From: Flavobacteriaceae bacterium
GTDB taxonomy: Bacteria; Bacteroidota; Bacteroidia; Flavobacteriales; Flavobacteriaceae
DNA: 64,000 nucleotides
Direction of reading: 5' to 3'
Assembly (NCBI GenBank): GCA_003443635.1
Contig: CP031964.1
Span: 2,636,321 to 2,700,320 of the forward strand
Notes under the pieces: model-generated
The model's input: the letters and a program-made list of their open reading frames with translations, nothing else
Databases searched by the model: none
What the model was told of the DNA's origin: nothing
Made by a program: the position numbers and the translations under genes
Shown: in pieces, positions 9,852-19,194 of the stretch
Layout of the letters: the number at the start of each line of letters is the position of its first letter
Numbering within the stretch: the first letter of the stretch is position 1

Positions 9852-11108
9852 TCAAGTTTTCTGTTTCTTCTTTTTAGCTGCTGGAAATAATATATTATTA
9901 AGTATTAAACGGTATCCTGGGGATGTAGGATGTAAATCTAATTCTGTTTTAGGGTCGCCTACTCTATGAGTATAATCTTCTGGGTCATGACCTCCATAAA
10001 ATGTAAAAAAACCTTTTCCTTTAATTCCATGAATATAACGAGCCTCCCCATTTGTTTTATTCTCACCTAAAACTAAGACATTTGATTTTATTTGATCCCT
10101 TTTAAATGAAGTTGTTTGCCCCATAAACCCTTTAACTAACGCTGTATGATTTTGATTTAACATTGTTGGAATTGGATCCCATTTGGCAGAAAAATCCATT
10201 AAAGAAAAATAATCTGTTGTTTTCGGTATTCTACGTTGGCTAGTCATATCTATAGAAGAAAACTCATACACATTAGGACTTCTTTCTAAGGTATAATTTG
10301 TAAATGCAAACGTTTTATTATAGTCTATTTTATTTTGATAATTTGCTTCGCTTCCATCTCCGTCAAACATAGGTTCACATATATCAATACCTTCAGCAGA
10401 TAATGCTATGTCAAAGCTATCTGTAGCACTACACATAGCAAACATAAACCCACCACCAACAACATAATCCCTAATTTTAAGGGCTACATCAAGTTTCTCT
10501 TCAGATACTTTGCTATATCCTAAACTACTAGCTAACTCCTCTGCTTCTCTCTTTTCCTTTATGTACCAAGGAGCGCTTCTATATGTTCTATAAAATTTAC
10601 CATATTGTCCAGTAAAGTCTTCATGATGTAAATGCAACCAATCATAAAGTAATAATCCATCATTTATAACTTCTTTATCATAAACAGTTTCATAAGGAAT
10701 TTCGGCATAAGTAAGCACCATCGTTACTGCGTCATCCCAAGGTTGTTTTCCATATGGTGTGTATACTGCAATTTTAGGTGCCTTTTCTAAAGTTACAGCT
10801 TCCATATTTTTGCTAGGACTACTTATCTCTTTTAAAATACTTTCGGCTTTTGCATCAGATATTACCTCGTAAGACACGCCTCTAATCTGACATTCCCTTT
10901 GTATCTCTTCGAAATCTGGAATTAAAAAAGCTCCTCCTCTGTAGTTAAGTAGCCATTGTACTTTTTGTTGTTTTTCTAGAGTCCAATAGGTAATTCCATA
11001 AGCTTTAAGATGGTTTTTTTGAGATTCTGCATCCATAGGTATTAATATATGTGATGCAAAACTCTTTACAGAAATTAATAGCAGTAAAATGACGGCAATT
11101 TTTTTCAT
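9852..11108 (-). CDS. Secreted class I amidotransferase-like protein (often labelled asparagine synthetase B)
   Basis: 418 aa with signal peptide MKKIAVILLLLISVKSFAS. The fold signs are GATase1/ThuA-like: 'PKIAVYTPYGKQPWDDAVTMVL', 'GGGFMFAMCSATDSF' with a cysteine at the usual nucleophile elbow, and 'GFFTFYGGHDPEDYTH' near the end. Flavobacterial homologues are commonly called asparagine synthetase B, but I see neither the N-terminal cysteine nor the ATP-binding synthetase domain of AsnB, and a signal peptide makes cytosolic synthesis unlikely. Role unknown; probably periplasmic. It lies 18 nt upstream of the cyclase gene on the same strand, so the two may be co-transcribed. Confidence 0.75.
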   Translation of the reverse strand: MKKIAVILLLLISVKSFASHILIPMDAESQKNHLKAYGITYWTLEKQQKVQWLLNYRGGAFLIPDFEEIQRECQIRGVSYEVISDAKAESILKEISSPSKNMEAVTLEKAPKIAVYTPYGKQPWDDAVTMVLTYAEIPYETVYDKEVINDGLLLYDWLHLHHEDFTGQYGKFYRTYRSAPWYIKEKREAEELASSLGYSKVSEEKLDVALKIRDYVVGGGFMFAMCSATDSFDIALSAEGIDICEPMFDGDGSEANYQNKIDYNKTFAFTNYTLERSPNVYEFSSIDMTSQRRIPKTTDYFSLMDFSAKWDPIPTMLNQNHTALVKGFMGQTTSFKRDQIKSNVLVLGENKTNGEARYIHGIKGKGFFTFYGGHDPEDYTHRVGDPKTELDLHPTSPGYRLILNNILFPAAKKKKQKT

Positions 11109-11210
11109 CTATATTTCTTGTTATTCATATTACAAATCTAAATGTAATCAAAAAATGTATGTAGAAAAGTTTTTTAAGGAAATATTAGCTTAAACGCTAT
11201 TCTCATTAAG

Positions 11211-12254
11211 TTATTTTAACCCTGATCCAGAAATTAAAGATGCAATAACTTTAGTATTTGGAAATTGATCTAAAATAATTTTAAGAAATACAGTTATAGG
11301 TATTGCCATTATAAGGCCTGGAACGCCCCATAAAAAGCCCCAAAACATTAACATTACTAGAACTGCTATAATATTTATAGAAAATGATTTCCCCATAAAA
11401 ATAGGTTCTAAAATAGCTCCAAATAGTATTTGAACACCAGTTATAGTTAAAATGAAAAATAATAAAACCCCAGTTGGATCTAACTCTACAAAAGCAAATA
11501 TTGATAATAAAATCACAGAAACAAATGAGCCTACCATTTGTACAAAGTTAATCACAAAAGCAAATAATCCCCAAAATATAGGGAAACTCACATCAAAAAA
11601 TAAACAGGCTAAACCAATTCCTATTCCTGTAAACAAGCTCATCAAAAACTTAACTTTTATAAACTTAATTAAATCTTTTTCAATTTTACCAAATGCTTTA
11701 ACTGATGAATATTTTTGTTTAAGTATTGTATGATTAAGTAATTTTTGCATATTTATTGATTCTCCTAACCATAATACTACAAAAAAAGCAGTCATTAATA
11801 TTGTAGTTAATAGATTAGTAATAAAACCTAAAGTAGAGCCAAAGTTTTTAATAAACATATCTTTTGGCAAAAATTGGTTCAATTGAATTCCTTCATTTTT
11901 AGGTTTAATACCAAAAAATTCTTGAATTGAAGCTATTAAGTTTACAATTTTATCTTCGGCTTTAATAAAAAACATATTATCATTAGATAAAATTTGTTTA
12001 CTAGATAATTGTACTAATTCCCCTATTATTGTTAGTATGGCTCCTATAATAAGAAGTATAATTGTTATACTTATAAATTTCGGAAATTTTCGTTTGTTAA
12101 ACCATCTCATAAGTGGTAAAAACAAAAGTGCAATAAACATTGAAAACACTAAAGGTATAAATATGAACGACAAGATTTTAAGCAAATAAAATATTATTGG
12201 AATTACTATAGCTAGTAATAACATATTTGTCGTTCTCCTTTTATCCATCATCAA
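11211..12254 (-). CDS. AI-2E family transporter (PerM/YdiK type)
   Basis: 347 aa integral membrane protein with about seven to eight hydrophobic segments and the family signature near the C-terminus ('GVQILFGAILEPIFMGKSFSINIIAVLVMLMFWGFLWGVPGLIMAIPI'). The family is named for the E. coli autoinducer-2 exporter TqsA, but many members have other or unknown substrates, including Na+/H+ antiport. The start is uncertain within MMMDKRR. Single gene between the amidotransferase-like gene and dnaB. Confidence 0.88.
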   Translation of the reverse strand: MMMDKRRTTNMLLLAIVIPIIFYLLKILSFIFIPLVFSMFIALLFLPLMRWFNKRKFPKFISITIILLIIGAILTIIGELVQLSSKQILSNDNMFFIKAEDKIVNLIASIQEFFGIKPKNEGIQLNQFLPKDMFIKNFGSTLGFITNLLTTILMTAFFVVLWLGESINMQKLLNHTILKQKYSSVKAFGKIEKDLIKFIKVKFLMSLFTGIGIGLACLFFDVSFPIFWGLFAFVINFVQMVGSFVSVILLSIFAFVELDPTGVLLFFILTITGVQILFGAILEPIFMGKSFSINIIAVLVMLMFWGFLWGVPGLIMAIPITVFLKIILDQFPNTKVIASLISGSGLK

Positions 12255-12346
12255 TTTTACTATTTAGTATTATAACATCAAAGTTAATTTAAATATTTAG
12301 TTTTGATTTATAAAGAAAACTTAAGAATTTATATTATTAGAGTAAC

Positions 12347-13885
12347 TTAAAACGGAACATCATTATCATCATCATTTAAAGGATCATCAAATGCTTGATC
12401 TAATGTTGGCAAATTATCAGGTTTAAAAGTATCGTCATTAGCAGCAGCGTTCATTTTACTATGAAATTCAAAAGGAGAATCAAAATCATCTAAGTTATCA
12501 AATTTCCCTAAGTGACCAATAAATTTTAATCTTATATTTTCTAAGCCTCCGTTTCTATGCTTAGCTACAATAAATTCTGCTTGCCCTTCAGTTGGAGAAC
12601 GATCTTCATCATCCCATTCATCAATTTTATAATATTCTGGCCTATAAATAAACGATACTATATCAGCATCCTGTTCAATAGCTCCAGATTCACGTAAATC
12701 TGACAGTAAAGGACGCTTACTTCCACCACGAGTTTCAACTGCACGAGACAATTGAGATAATGCTATTACAGGAACACTTAACTCTTTTGCTAATGCTTTA
12801 AGGTTACGAGAAATTGTTGAAATCTCTTGTTCTCTATTCCCTCCTTTTTGACTTCCTCCTGCGGTCATTAATTGTAAATAATCAATAATAATCATTTTAA
12901 TACCATGTTGTGAAGCCAAGCGTCTTGCTTTTGCACGTAAATCAAAAATAGATAGTGAAGGTGTGTCGTCTATAAACAAAGGTGCTTTTTCTAAACTTTT
13001 CACCTTTACATTTAATTGTTCCCATTCATGCTTTTCTAGACGTCCTGTTCTTAATTTTTCTGAAGATAAACCAGTTTCAGAAGAAATTAAACGTGTTATT
13101 AACTGTACAGATGCCATCTCTAAAGAGAAAAAAGCAACAGGTATATTTTGGTTAACGGCTATATTTCTAGCCATGGATAATGTAAGTGCAGTTTTACCCA
13201 TACCTGGTCGAGCTGCAACAATAATTAAATCACTTTCTTGCCATCCTGAAGTTAGTTTGTCCAGTTTATCAAATCCAGAAGGGATTCCACTTAACCCTTC
13301 TTTATTTGATATTTCTTCGATTTTTTTCTTTGCTTGAATAACTAATGCTTGAGCTGTTTCTGAAGATTTTTTAATGTTACCTTGAGTCACTTCATATAAT
13401 CTCGATTCTGCTTTGTCCAAAAGATCAAAAACATCTTTAGTTTCATCATAGGAATCTTCAATAATTTCATTCGATATTTTTATTAAACTACGCTGAATGA
13501 ATTTTTGTAAAATAATTCGCGCGTGAAATTCAATATGTGCAGATGAAGACACTTTTTGAGTTAATGAAATTAAATAAAAATCTCCACCAATACTATCTAG
13601 CCTACTATCCTTACGAAGTTGACTAGAAACCGTTAATAAGTCAATTGGTTCACTATTTTCGAACAATGTAAAAATAGCTTCAAATATATGTTGATGTGCT
13701 TCTTTATAAAACGCTTCTGGGCTTAATATATCAATAACCTCATCCACTCCTTTTTTATCAATCATCATAGCACCTAACACAACTTCCTCTAAATCAATTG
13801 CTTGAGGAGGTATTTTACCTTTCTCCAAATTAATAATAGTGCTTTTATCAATTTTATAGCCTTGTATTTGATTAGGTTGTTTCAT
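12347..13885 (-). CDS. dnaB: Replicative DNA helicase
   Basis: 512 aa. The N-terminal DnaB domain starts at 'IPPQAIDLEEVVLGAMMIDKKGVDEV'. The RecA-like helicase domain has Walker A 'AARPGMGKTAL', the Walker B region 'MIIIDYLQLM' and 'LSQLSRAVETRGGSKRPLLSDLRESGAIEQDAD'. There is no intein. It unwinds the parental duplex at the fork as a hexamer. The C-terminal tail is acidic ('DDPLNDDDNDVPF'), resembling the acidic tails that recruit partner proteins. Confidence 0.97.
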   Translation of the reverse strand: MKQPNQIQGYKIDKSTIINLEKGKIPPQAIDLEEVVLGAMMIDKKGVDEVIDILSPEAFYKEAHQHIFEAIFTLFENSEPIDLLTVSSQLRKDSRLDSIGGDFYLISLTQKVSSSAHIEFHARIILQKFIQRSLIKISNEIIEDSYDETKDVFDLLDKAESRLYEVTQGNIKKSSETAQALVIQAKKKIEEISNKEGLSGIPSGFDKLDKLTSGWQESDLIIVAARPGMGKTALTLSMARNIAVNQNIPVAFFSLEMASVQLITRLISSETGLSSEKLRTGRLEKHEWEQLNVKVKSLEKAPLFIDDTPSLSIFDLRAKARRLASQHGIKMIIIDYLQLMTAGGSQKGGNREQEISTISRNLKALAKELSVPVIALSQLSRAVETRGGSKRPLLSDLRESGAIEQDADIVSFIYRPEYYKIDEWDDEDRSPTEGQAEFIVAKHRNGGLENIRLKFIGHLGKFDNLDDFDSPFEFHSKMNAAANDDTFKPDNLPTLDQAFDDPLNDDDNDVPF

Positions 13886-13998
13886 ATAGGCGAAAGTAAT
13901 TAAATTGTTAAGTAAATCTAAAATTTATGATTTAAGCTTGTTAACTATAAGTAAACAATTTAATCGTTAATAAGTTTTAAATATTGTTAATAAAGGTA

Positions 13999-14029
13999 AA
14001 AAAACCGAAGTTAATAACTTCGGTTTTTT
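13999..14029 (-). terminator. Terminator after accA
   Basis: Inverted repeat AAAAAACCGAAGTTA / TAACTTCGGTTTTTT with a one-base centre, 24 nt past the accA stop on the minus strand and followed by a T run. It separates accA from dnaB transcription. Confidence 0.88.
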
Positions 14030-14052
14030 AATGAGTTATGATAAATACTGAG

Positions 14053-15006
14053 TTAATCTTTAAACTCTCCCATTTGAGCATATTTATCTATACGCTGATT
14101 CACCAATTCTTTTGGTGATAAGTTTTTGAGTTCTTCAAAGGTTTTTACAATAGTGTCTCTAACTGTTATAAAAGTTGTTTCTCTATCATTATGAGCACCT
14201 CCTAATGGTTCTTTAATAATTTGATCCACTAATTTCATACGTTTCATATCTTTCGCAGTAAGCTTTAGTGCTTCAGCGGCTTGTTCTTTGTATTCCCAGC
14301 TTCTCCATAAAATTGATGAACAGGATTCTGGTGAAATTACAGAATACCATGTATTTTCTAGCATTAATACTCTATCACCAACACCTATACCTAAAGCTCC
14401 ACCTGAAGCACCTTCTCCAATAATAATTGTTATTATAGGCACTTTAAGACGAGTCATTTCTAAAATATTTCTAGCAATAGCTTCTCCTTGACCTCTTTCT
14501 TCAGCTTCAAGACCTGGATAAGCACCAGGAGTATCTATTAAAGTTACCACTGGGATTCCAAATTTTTCTGCCGATTTCATTAAACGTAATGCTTTTCTGT
14601 ATCCTTCAGGATTAGCCATACCAAAATTACGATACTGTCTGGTTTTAGTGTTGTAACCTTTTTGTTGACCGATAAACATATAACTCTGATCTCCAATTTT
14701 CCCTAAACCACCAATCATCGCTTTATCATCTTTAAAACTACGATCACCGTGTAATTCTAAAAAGGAGTCTCCAAAAATTGCATTAATATAATCTAATGTA
14801 TAAGGTCTATTGGGATGGCGTGACATTTGTACGCGTTGCCAAGGTGTTAAATTCTTATAGATGTCTGTTTTTGTGTCAATTAATTTTTTTTCAATTTGAC
14901 TACATGTTTCAGATACATCAACATCACTTTCTTTTCCAATAATCTGACATTTATCTAATTGCTCTTCTAGTTCTTTAATTGGGAGCTCAAATTCTAAATA
15001 TTCCAT
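14053..15006 (-). CDS. accA: Acetyl-CoA carboxylase carboxyltransferase subunit alpha
   Basis: 317 aa, full length. Typical blocks are 'ELEEQLDKC', '[21 protein letters not shown]', '[18 protein letters not shown]', '[29 protein letters not shown]' and '[34 protein letters not shown]'. With AccD it transfers the carboxyl group from carboxybiotin to acetyl-CoA, giving malonyl-CoA for fatty-acid synthesis. It follows the EamA gene by 58 nt on the same strand and may be read from the same transcript. Confidence 0.97.
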   Translation of the reverse strand: MEYLEFELPIKELEEQLDKCQIIGKESDVDVSETCSQIEKKLIDTKTDIYKNLTPWQRVQMSRHPNRPYTLDYINAIFGDSFLELHGDRSFKDDKAMIGGLGKIGDQSYMFIGQQKGYNTKTRQYRNFGMANPEGYRKALRLMKSAEKFGIPVVTLIDTPGAYPGLEAEERGQGEAIARNILEMTRLKVPIITIIIGEGASGGALGIGVGDRVLMLENTWYSVISPESCSSILWRSWEYKEQAAEALKLTAKDMKRMKLVDQIIKEPLGGAHNDRETTFITVRDTIVKTFEELKNLSPKELVNQRIDKYAQMGEFKD

Positions 15007-15064
15007 AGGAATTTAAGTTTTTATTTAGTTAGCTTACAAATATAAAAACTTTAATCGTGATAAC

Positions 15065-15964
15065 TTATCTAGATGGTTTTCTTTTTAACTTATTTGAGTT
15101 TTTAAGTATTCCATTACATATTACTGTACTAATAATTAAAATAGCGCCTATATAAAATTCTATACTCATTTTCTCTTTTTCGGGAAATAGCAAAAATGCT
15201 AAAACTATTCCATATACAGGCTCTAGGTTAAAAGTTAAAACCACAGTATATGGATTTATCTTTTTCATAACATGCACTCCCGCAATAAAAGCATAAGCAG
15301 TACAAATCGACCCTAAAACAAGAATGTATTTCCAGTCAAGCAATGATAGATTAAAAAAACCACTCTCAAAACCTAATCCAAAAATCAGAATAAAAAGGCT
15401 TAAAAAAAATACTCCACTTATAAATTCGTAAAATGAAATGACAGATGCTTTGCTTTTTTCTACAAATTTTCCGTTTATGACTGCAAACATGGATGAAAAC
15501 AATGCAGATAGAATTCCTAAAATAATACCATTTATATATTTAATCTCTGCTTGTACTATTAAACACACTCCAAGTATAACAGTAATTCCAAAAAGAATTT
15601 CATATCCTCTAATTTTCCTCTTATAAAATATAGGCTCTATAAAAGCTGCAAAAAAAGCTCCTGATGAAAACATTGCTAGTGTAATGGATATATTAGATTG
15701 TTTTATCGCTTCAAAAAAAGTAACCCAATGTAACGCTATAATAATGCCTGCCAGAGAAAATCTAACAAAAAGCTTAGAGGTAATTTTTAAATTTATCTTC
15801 TTAAGTTTTAAATATAAAAACATTAATATAGAAGCAATTACCATTCTATACCAAACTAATTTTATTGCACTTATTGATATAAGCTCTCCTAAAATAGCAG
15901 TAAACCCAGCTATAAAAACTAATAAATGTAGATGTAAATAATTTTTTAAATTATCGTTTTGCAT
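15065..15964 (-). CDS. EamA/DMT-superfamily transporter
   Basis: 299 aa with ten predicted membrane segments in two EamA repeats ('LVWYRMVIASILMFLYLKL', 'LAMFSSGAFFAAFIEPIFYKRKIRGYEI', 'VVLTFNLEPVYGIVLAFLLFPEKEKMS'). Drug/metabolite exporter family; substrate unknown. Its start overlaps the end of the LptF/G gene by 14 nt, indicating translational coupling in a tgt-lpt-eamA operon. Confidence 0.9.
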   Translation of the reverse strand: MQNDNLKNYLHLHLLVFIAGFTAILGELISISAIKLVWYRMVIASILMFLYLKLKKINLKITSKLFVRFSLAGIIIALHWVTFFEAIKQSNISITLAMFSSGAFFAAFIEPIFYKRKIRGYEILFGITVILGVCLIVQAEIKYINGIILGILSALFSSMFAVINGKFVEKSKASVISFYEFISGVFFLSLFILIFGLGFESGFFNLSLLDWKYILVLGSICTAYAFIAGVHVMKKINPYTVVLTFNLEPVYGIVLAFLLFPEKEKMSIEFYIGAILIISTVICNGILKNSNKLKRKPSR

Positions 15965-17027
15965 TATATAACAAGTAGATTGCTAAAATAGCAAAAACTA
16001 CATTAGGCAGCCATACAGCTATTATAGGAGGAAAATCAGATTGTTGTGCCATGACTCCAAAGATTTTATCGAAAAACACATACACCAATGCTATGCTAAC
16101 ACCAAAAACAAGATTAACTCCCATTCCTCCTCTACGTTTAATCGAAGATACTGCTACTGCTATAATAGTTAAAATAAATATTGAAATTGGTAAGCTCCAT
16201 TTTTTATATAATACTACTTTATATCGACCAACATTAGAGGTGCCTCTAAATTCTTCTTTTTCTATAAATTCTGTTAACTCATTATATTCTAATATTTCTG
16301 CAATATATTCTACTGGAGTTAAATCTTCGAGTTCAAAAGGAAAAATTGTATCAAAAACTCTTTTATTAATTATAATATCATTATTCTCACCTATAATTCT
16401 TTTTGTATAATCTCCTAATTTGAATACACTATCTTTTTCTACAAATTTTATGGTTTCAGCTGTGATTTTAAATTGTAACGTATTATCTACAACATGTTCC
16501 AAACGAAATTTTAACCCTGTTCCTGAACTAGCCACAAATTGACTAACATATATGTAATCATGTTCATTTATTTGCCTATAAATGTTTTGTGTTTCTCTAT
16601 CTTTTCTATTTTTATTTAAATGTTCATATTTAAATTCATTAAATCCTTTACTGGCTTTCGGTGCTAAAAAAACACCTAAAATAAAAGCAAAAACTGCTAT
16701 AATTATTGCTCCAATAATATAAGGTCTTAAAAATCTAGAAAAAGAAACACCTGAGCTTAAAAATGCAATAACTTCAGTATTATTAGCTAATTTTGATGTG
16801 AACCAAATTACTGAAATAAAGAGAAATAAGGGGAATAGTAGATTTGCAAAATATATTGTAAAGTCCAAATAATAGCCTGCTACATCAATAAAAGCGACAT
16901 TGTTCTCTAATATATTATCTATCCTATCTGCTAAATCTACTATAATAGCAATAGGTATAAAAAGCAATAACATTAATAAAAATGTAACCAAATAGCGTTT
17001 TAATATATACCAATCTAATATTTTCAT
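15951..17027 (-). CDS. LptF/LptG family permease
   Basis: 358 aa YjgP/YjgQ-type protein. Three N-terminal membrane segments ('ILDWYILKRYLVTFLLMLLLFIPIAIIVDLADRIDNI') come first, then a periplasmic beta domain (about 115-265) and three C-terminal segments. LptF and LptG form the inner-membrane part of the LptB2FG machine that extracts lipopolysaccharide. Only one is here; Bacteroidetes usually keep the partner elsewhere. Which of F or G it is cannot be settled by eye. Three nt separate it from tgt. Confidence 0.92.
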   Translation of the reverse strand: MKILDWYILKRYLVTFLLMLLLFIPIAIIVDLADRIDNILENNVAFIDVAGYYLDFTIYFANLLFPLFLFISVIWFTSKLANNTEVIAFLSSGVSFSRFLRPYIIGAIIIAVFAFILGVFLAPKASKGFNEFKYEHLNKNRKDRETQNIYRQINEHDYIYVSQFVASSGTGLKFRLEHVVDNTLQFKITAETIKFVEKDSVFKLGDYTKRIIGENNDIIINKRVFDTIFPFELEDLTPVEYIAEILEYNELTEFIEKEEFRGTSNVGRYKVVLYKKWSLPISIFILTIIAVAVSSIKRRGGMGVNLVFGVSIALVYVFFDKIFGVMAQQSDFPPIIAVWLPNVVFAILAIYLLYNAKR

Positions 17028-17030
17028 AAA

Positions 17031-18161
17031 TTACAAACGCTTATCCATTTGCTTTACCATTTTATTTTTCCAGTCTTTAAAATCTCCTGCTAATATATGT
17101 TTTCTAGCTTCTCTAACCAACCATAAATAAAATCCTAAATTATGAATTGTAGCAATTTGCTTTCCTAAATATTCATTAGCCATAAACAAATGCCTTAAAT
17201 AAGATTTTGAATATTCTGTATCAACATAAGTAATATTCATATCGTCAATAGGAGAAAAATCATCTTCCCATTTCTTATTTTTAATATTTATTGTCCCGTG
17301 AGCTGTAAACAACATACCATTTCTAGCATTACGAGTTGGCATTACACAATCAAACATGTCTATACCCAACGCTATATTTTCCAAAATATTTATAGGAGTC
17401 CCTACTCCCATTAAATATCTTGGCTTTTCTTCTGGAAGAATATCACAAACAATTTCAGACATTGCATACATTTCTTCAGCAGGTTCTCCAACAGACAATC
17501 CTCCGATAGCATTTCCTATTGCTTCGGAACTAGCAATATATTCAGCAGATTGGGCACGTAAATCTTTATATGTGCTACCTTGTACAATAGGAAAAAATGC
17601 TTGATTATGTTTATATTTTAAGGGTGTTTTTTCAAGGTGATTAATACAGCGATCTAACCAACGATGTGTCATATGCATTGATCGTTTAGCATAATTATAA
17701 TCACATGGGTAAGGTGTACATTCATCAAAAGCCATAATAATATCTGCTCCAATAGTTCGTTGTATCTCCATTACGTTTTCTGGTGTAAACGTATGGTAAC
17801 TACCATCGATATGACTTTTAAATTTAACACCTTCTTCTTTTATTTTTCTATTCCCTGATAATGAATATACTTGATAGCCTCCAGAATCTGTCAATATATT
17901 TCTATCCCAATTCATAAACTTATGTAACCCACCAGCAGCTTCTAGAATATTTGTTTTTGGACGTAGGTATAAGTGATATGTGTTTCCTAAGATAATATCT
18001 GGATTAATATCGTTCCTCAATTCACGCTGGTGTACACCTTTAACTGTTGCTACTGTACCTACAGGCATAAAAATTGGAGTTTCTATATCTCCGTGATCTG
18101 TTGTAAAAACACCTGCTCTGGCTTTACTTTGAGGGTCTTTTGCTTTTAATTGAAATTGCAT
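17031..18161 (-). CDS. tgt: tRNA-guanine transglycosylase
   Basis: 376 aa. It exchanges guanine-34 for the queuosine precursor preQ1 in tRNAs with GUN anticodons. Visible are 'GTVATVKGV', the active-site region 'LTDSGGYQVYSLSG', 'ADIIMAFDECTPYP' and 'GIDMFDCVMPTRNARNGMLFT' with the catalytic Asp. The usual zinc cysteine motif C-x-C-x2-C is not obvious near the C-terminus ('DDMNITYVDTEYSKSYLRHLF'), a feature worth checking against relatives. First gene of tgt-lptF/G-eamA. A minus-strand TATCTTTG at 18181-18188 may be its -7 element. Confidence 0.95.
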   Translation of the reverse strand: MQFQLKAKDPQSKARAGVFTTDHGDIETPIFMPVGTVATVKGVHQRELRNDINPDIILGNTYHLYLRPKTNILEAAGGLHKFMNWDRNILTDSGGYQVYSLSGNRKIKEEGVKFKSHIDGSYHTFTPENVMEIQRTIGADIIMAFDECTPYPCDYNYAKRSMHMTHRWLDRCINHLEKTPLKYKHNQAFFPIVQGSTYKDLRAQSAEYIASSEAIGNAIGGLSVGEPAEEMYAMSEIVCDILPEEKPRYLMGVGTPINILENIALGIDMFDCVMPTRNARNGMLFTAHGTINIKNKKWEDDFSPIDDMNITYVDTEYSKSYLRHLFMANEYLGKQIATIHNLGFYLWLVREARKHILAGDFKDWKNKMVKQMDKRL

Positions 18162-18273
18162 ATTTTAAAATCGTCAAGGGCAAAGATATATAACAAAAAG
18201 TCAATCCCTAAGTAATACTATTAAATTGTTAGCAAGTGATATCACTTCGTTAATAAAAGCTTTACTACATTCT

Positions 18274-18303
18274 TTGCTAAACTTAGTTAAAGGCTTACTT
18301 TTG
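18274..18303 (+). promoter_or_regulatory. Promoter of the split transketolase operon
   Basis: TTG (18274-18276), 19 nt, TACTTTTG (18296-18303) fits the Bacteroidetes consensus exactly. It lies inside the longer reading frame that opens at 18226, which is why the ATG at 18331 is taken as the true start. Confidence 0.75.
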
Positions 18304-18330
18304 ACAGCGAAATTTGTAACTAACATTAAT

Positions 18331-19176
18331 ATGTCAAACACACAACAATTAGAAAATTTAACCACTCAGGTTCGTAGAGATATACTTCGAATGGTTCATA
18401 AAGTTAATTCTGGTCATCCTGGAGGTTCATTAGGATGTGCTGAGTTTTTTGTAGCGCTTTTTAATGAAGTCATGAACAGAAATGATGGTTTTGATATGAA
18501 TGGAAAAAATGAAGATTTATTTTTCTTATCAAACGGTCACATATCTCCTGTATTTTATAGTGTTCTTGCTAGAGCTGGTTATTTTTCTGTTGATGAATTA
18601 AATACATTTAGGTTAATCGATTCTCGTTTACAAGGTCATCCTACTACACATGAAGGGTTACCTGGGGTAAGGGTTGCTTCAGGATCTCTTGGTCAAGGGT
18701 TATCAGTAGCTATAGGAGCAGCGGAAACTAAAAAATTGAATAAGGACAATAATTTGATTTATACATTACTTGGTGATGGTGAATTACAAGAAGGGCAAAA
18801 TTGGGAGGCCATTATGTATGCAGCGGGTAATAAGGTTGATAATTTAATTGCAATTGTAGATTTAAATGGTCAGCAAATTGATGGATCTACCGATGATGTT
18901 TTACCAATGGGAAGTATGAAAGCTAAATTTGAAGCTTTTGGATGGGAAGTGATAGAAATTGAAAAAGGTAACAATATAAACGCAATATTAGACGGAATGT
19001 CTAAAGCTAAAAACAAAACTGGGCAAGGAAAACCTATTTGTGTTTTGTTAAAAACTGTAATGGGTAATGGTGTAGATTTTATGATGTATACCCACGCTTG
19101 GCACGGAAAAGCACCTAATGACGAGCAATTAGCAATTGGTTTAACTCAAAATCCTGAAACTTTAGGAGATTATTAA
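18331..19176 (+). CDS. Transketolase, N-terminal (thiamine-binding) subunit
   Basis: 281 aa from ATG 18331 (MSNTQQLENLTTQVRRDILRMVHKVNSGHPGGSLG). It holds the thiamine diphosphate-binding GDG...N motif ('LLGDGELQEGQNWEAIMYAAGNKVDNLIAIVDLNG') and 'HAWHGKAPN'. Transketolase moves two-carbon units between sugar phosphates in the non-oxidative pentose phosphate pathway. The enzyme is split in two adjacent genes; this is the first half and needs the next gene to work. A start at 18226 would add 35 residues, but that stretch contains the promoter. Confidence 0.94.
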   Translation: MSNTQQLENLTTQVRRDILRMVHKVNSGHPGGSLGCAEFFVALFNEVMNRNDGFDMNGKNEDLFFLSNGHISPVFYSVLARAGYFSVDELNTFRLIDSRLQGHPTTHEGLPGVRVASGSLGQGLSVAIGAAETKKLNKDNNLIYTLLGDGELQEGQNWEAIMYAAGNKVDNLIAIVDLNGQQIDGSTDDVLPMGSMKAKFEAFGWEVIEIEKGNNINAILDGMSKAKNKTGQGKPICVLLKTVMGNGVDFMMYTHAWHGKAPNDEQLAIGLTQNPETLGDY

Positions 19177-19194
19177 TATCTAGACAGATACATT

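Noticed and set aside
18226..18330. 35-residue N-terminal extension of the transketolase subunit
   Set aside because: The stretch contains a consensus promoter, and the family N-terminus starts at the ATG at 18331.
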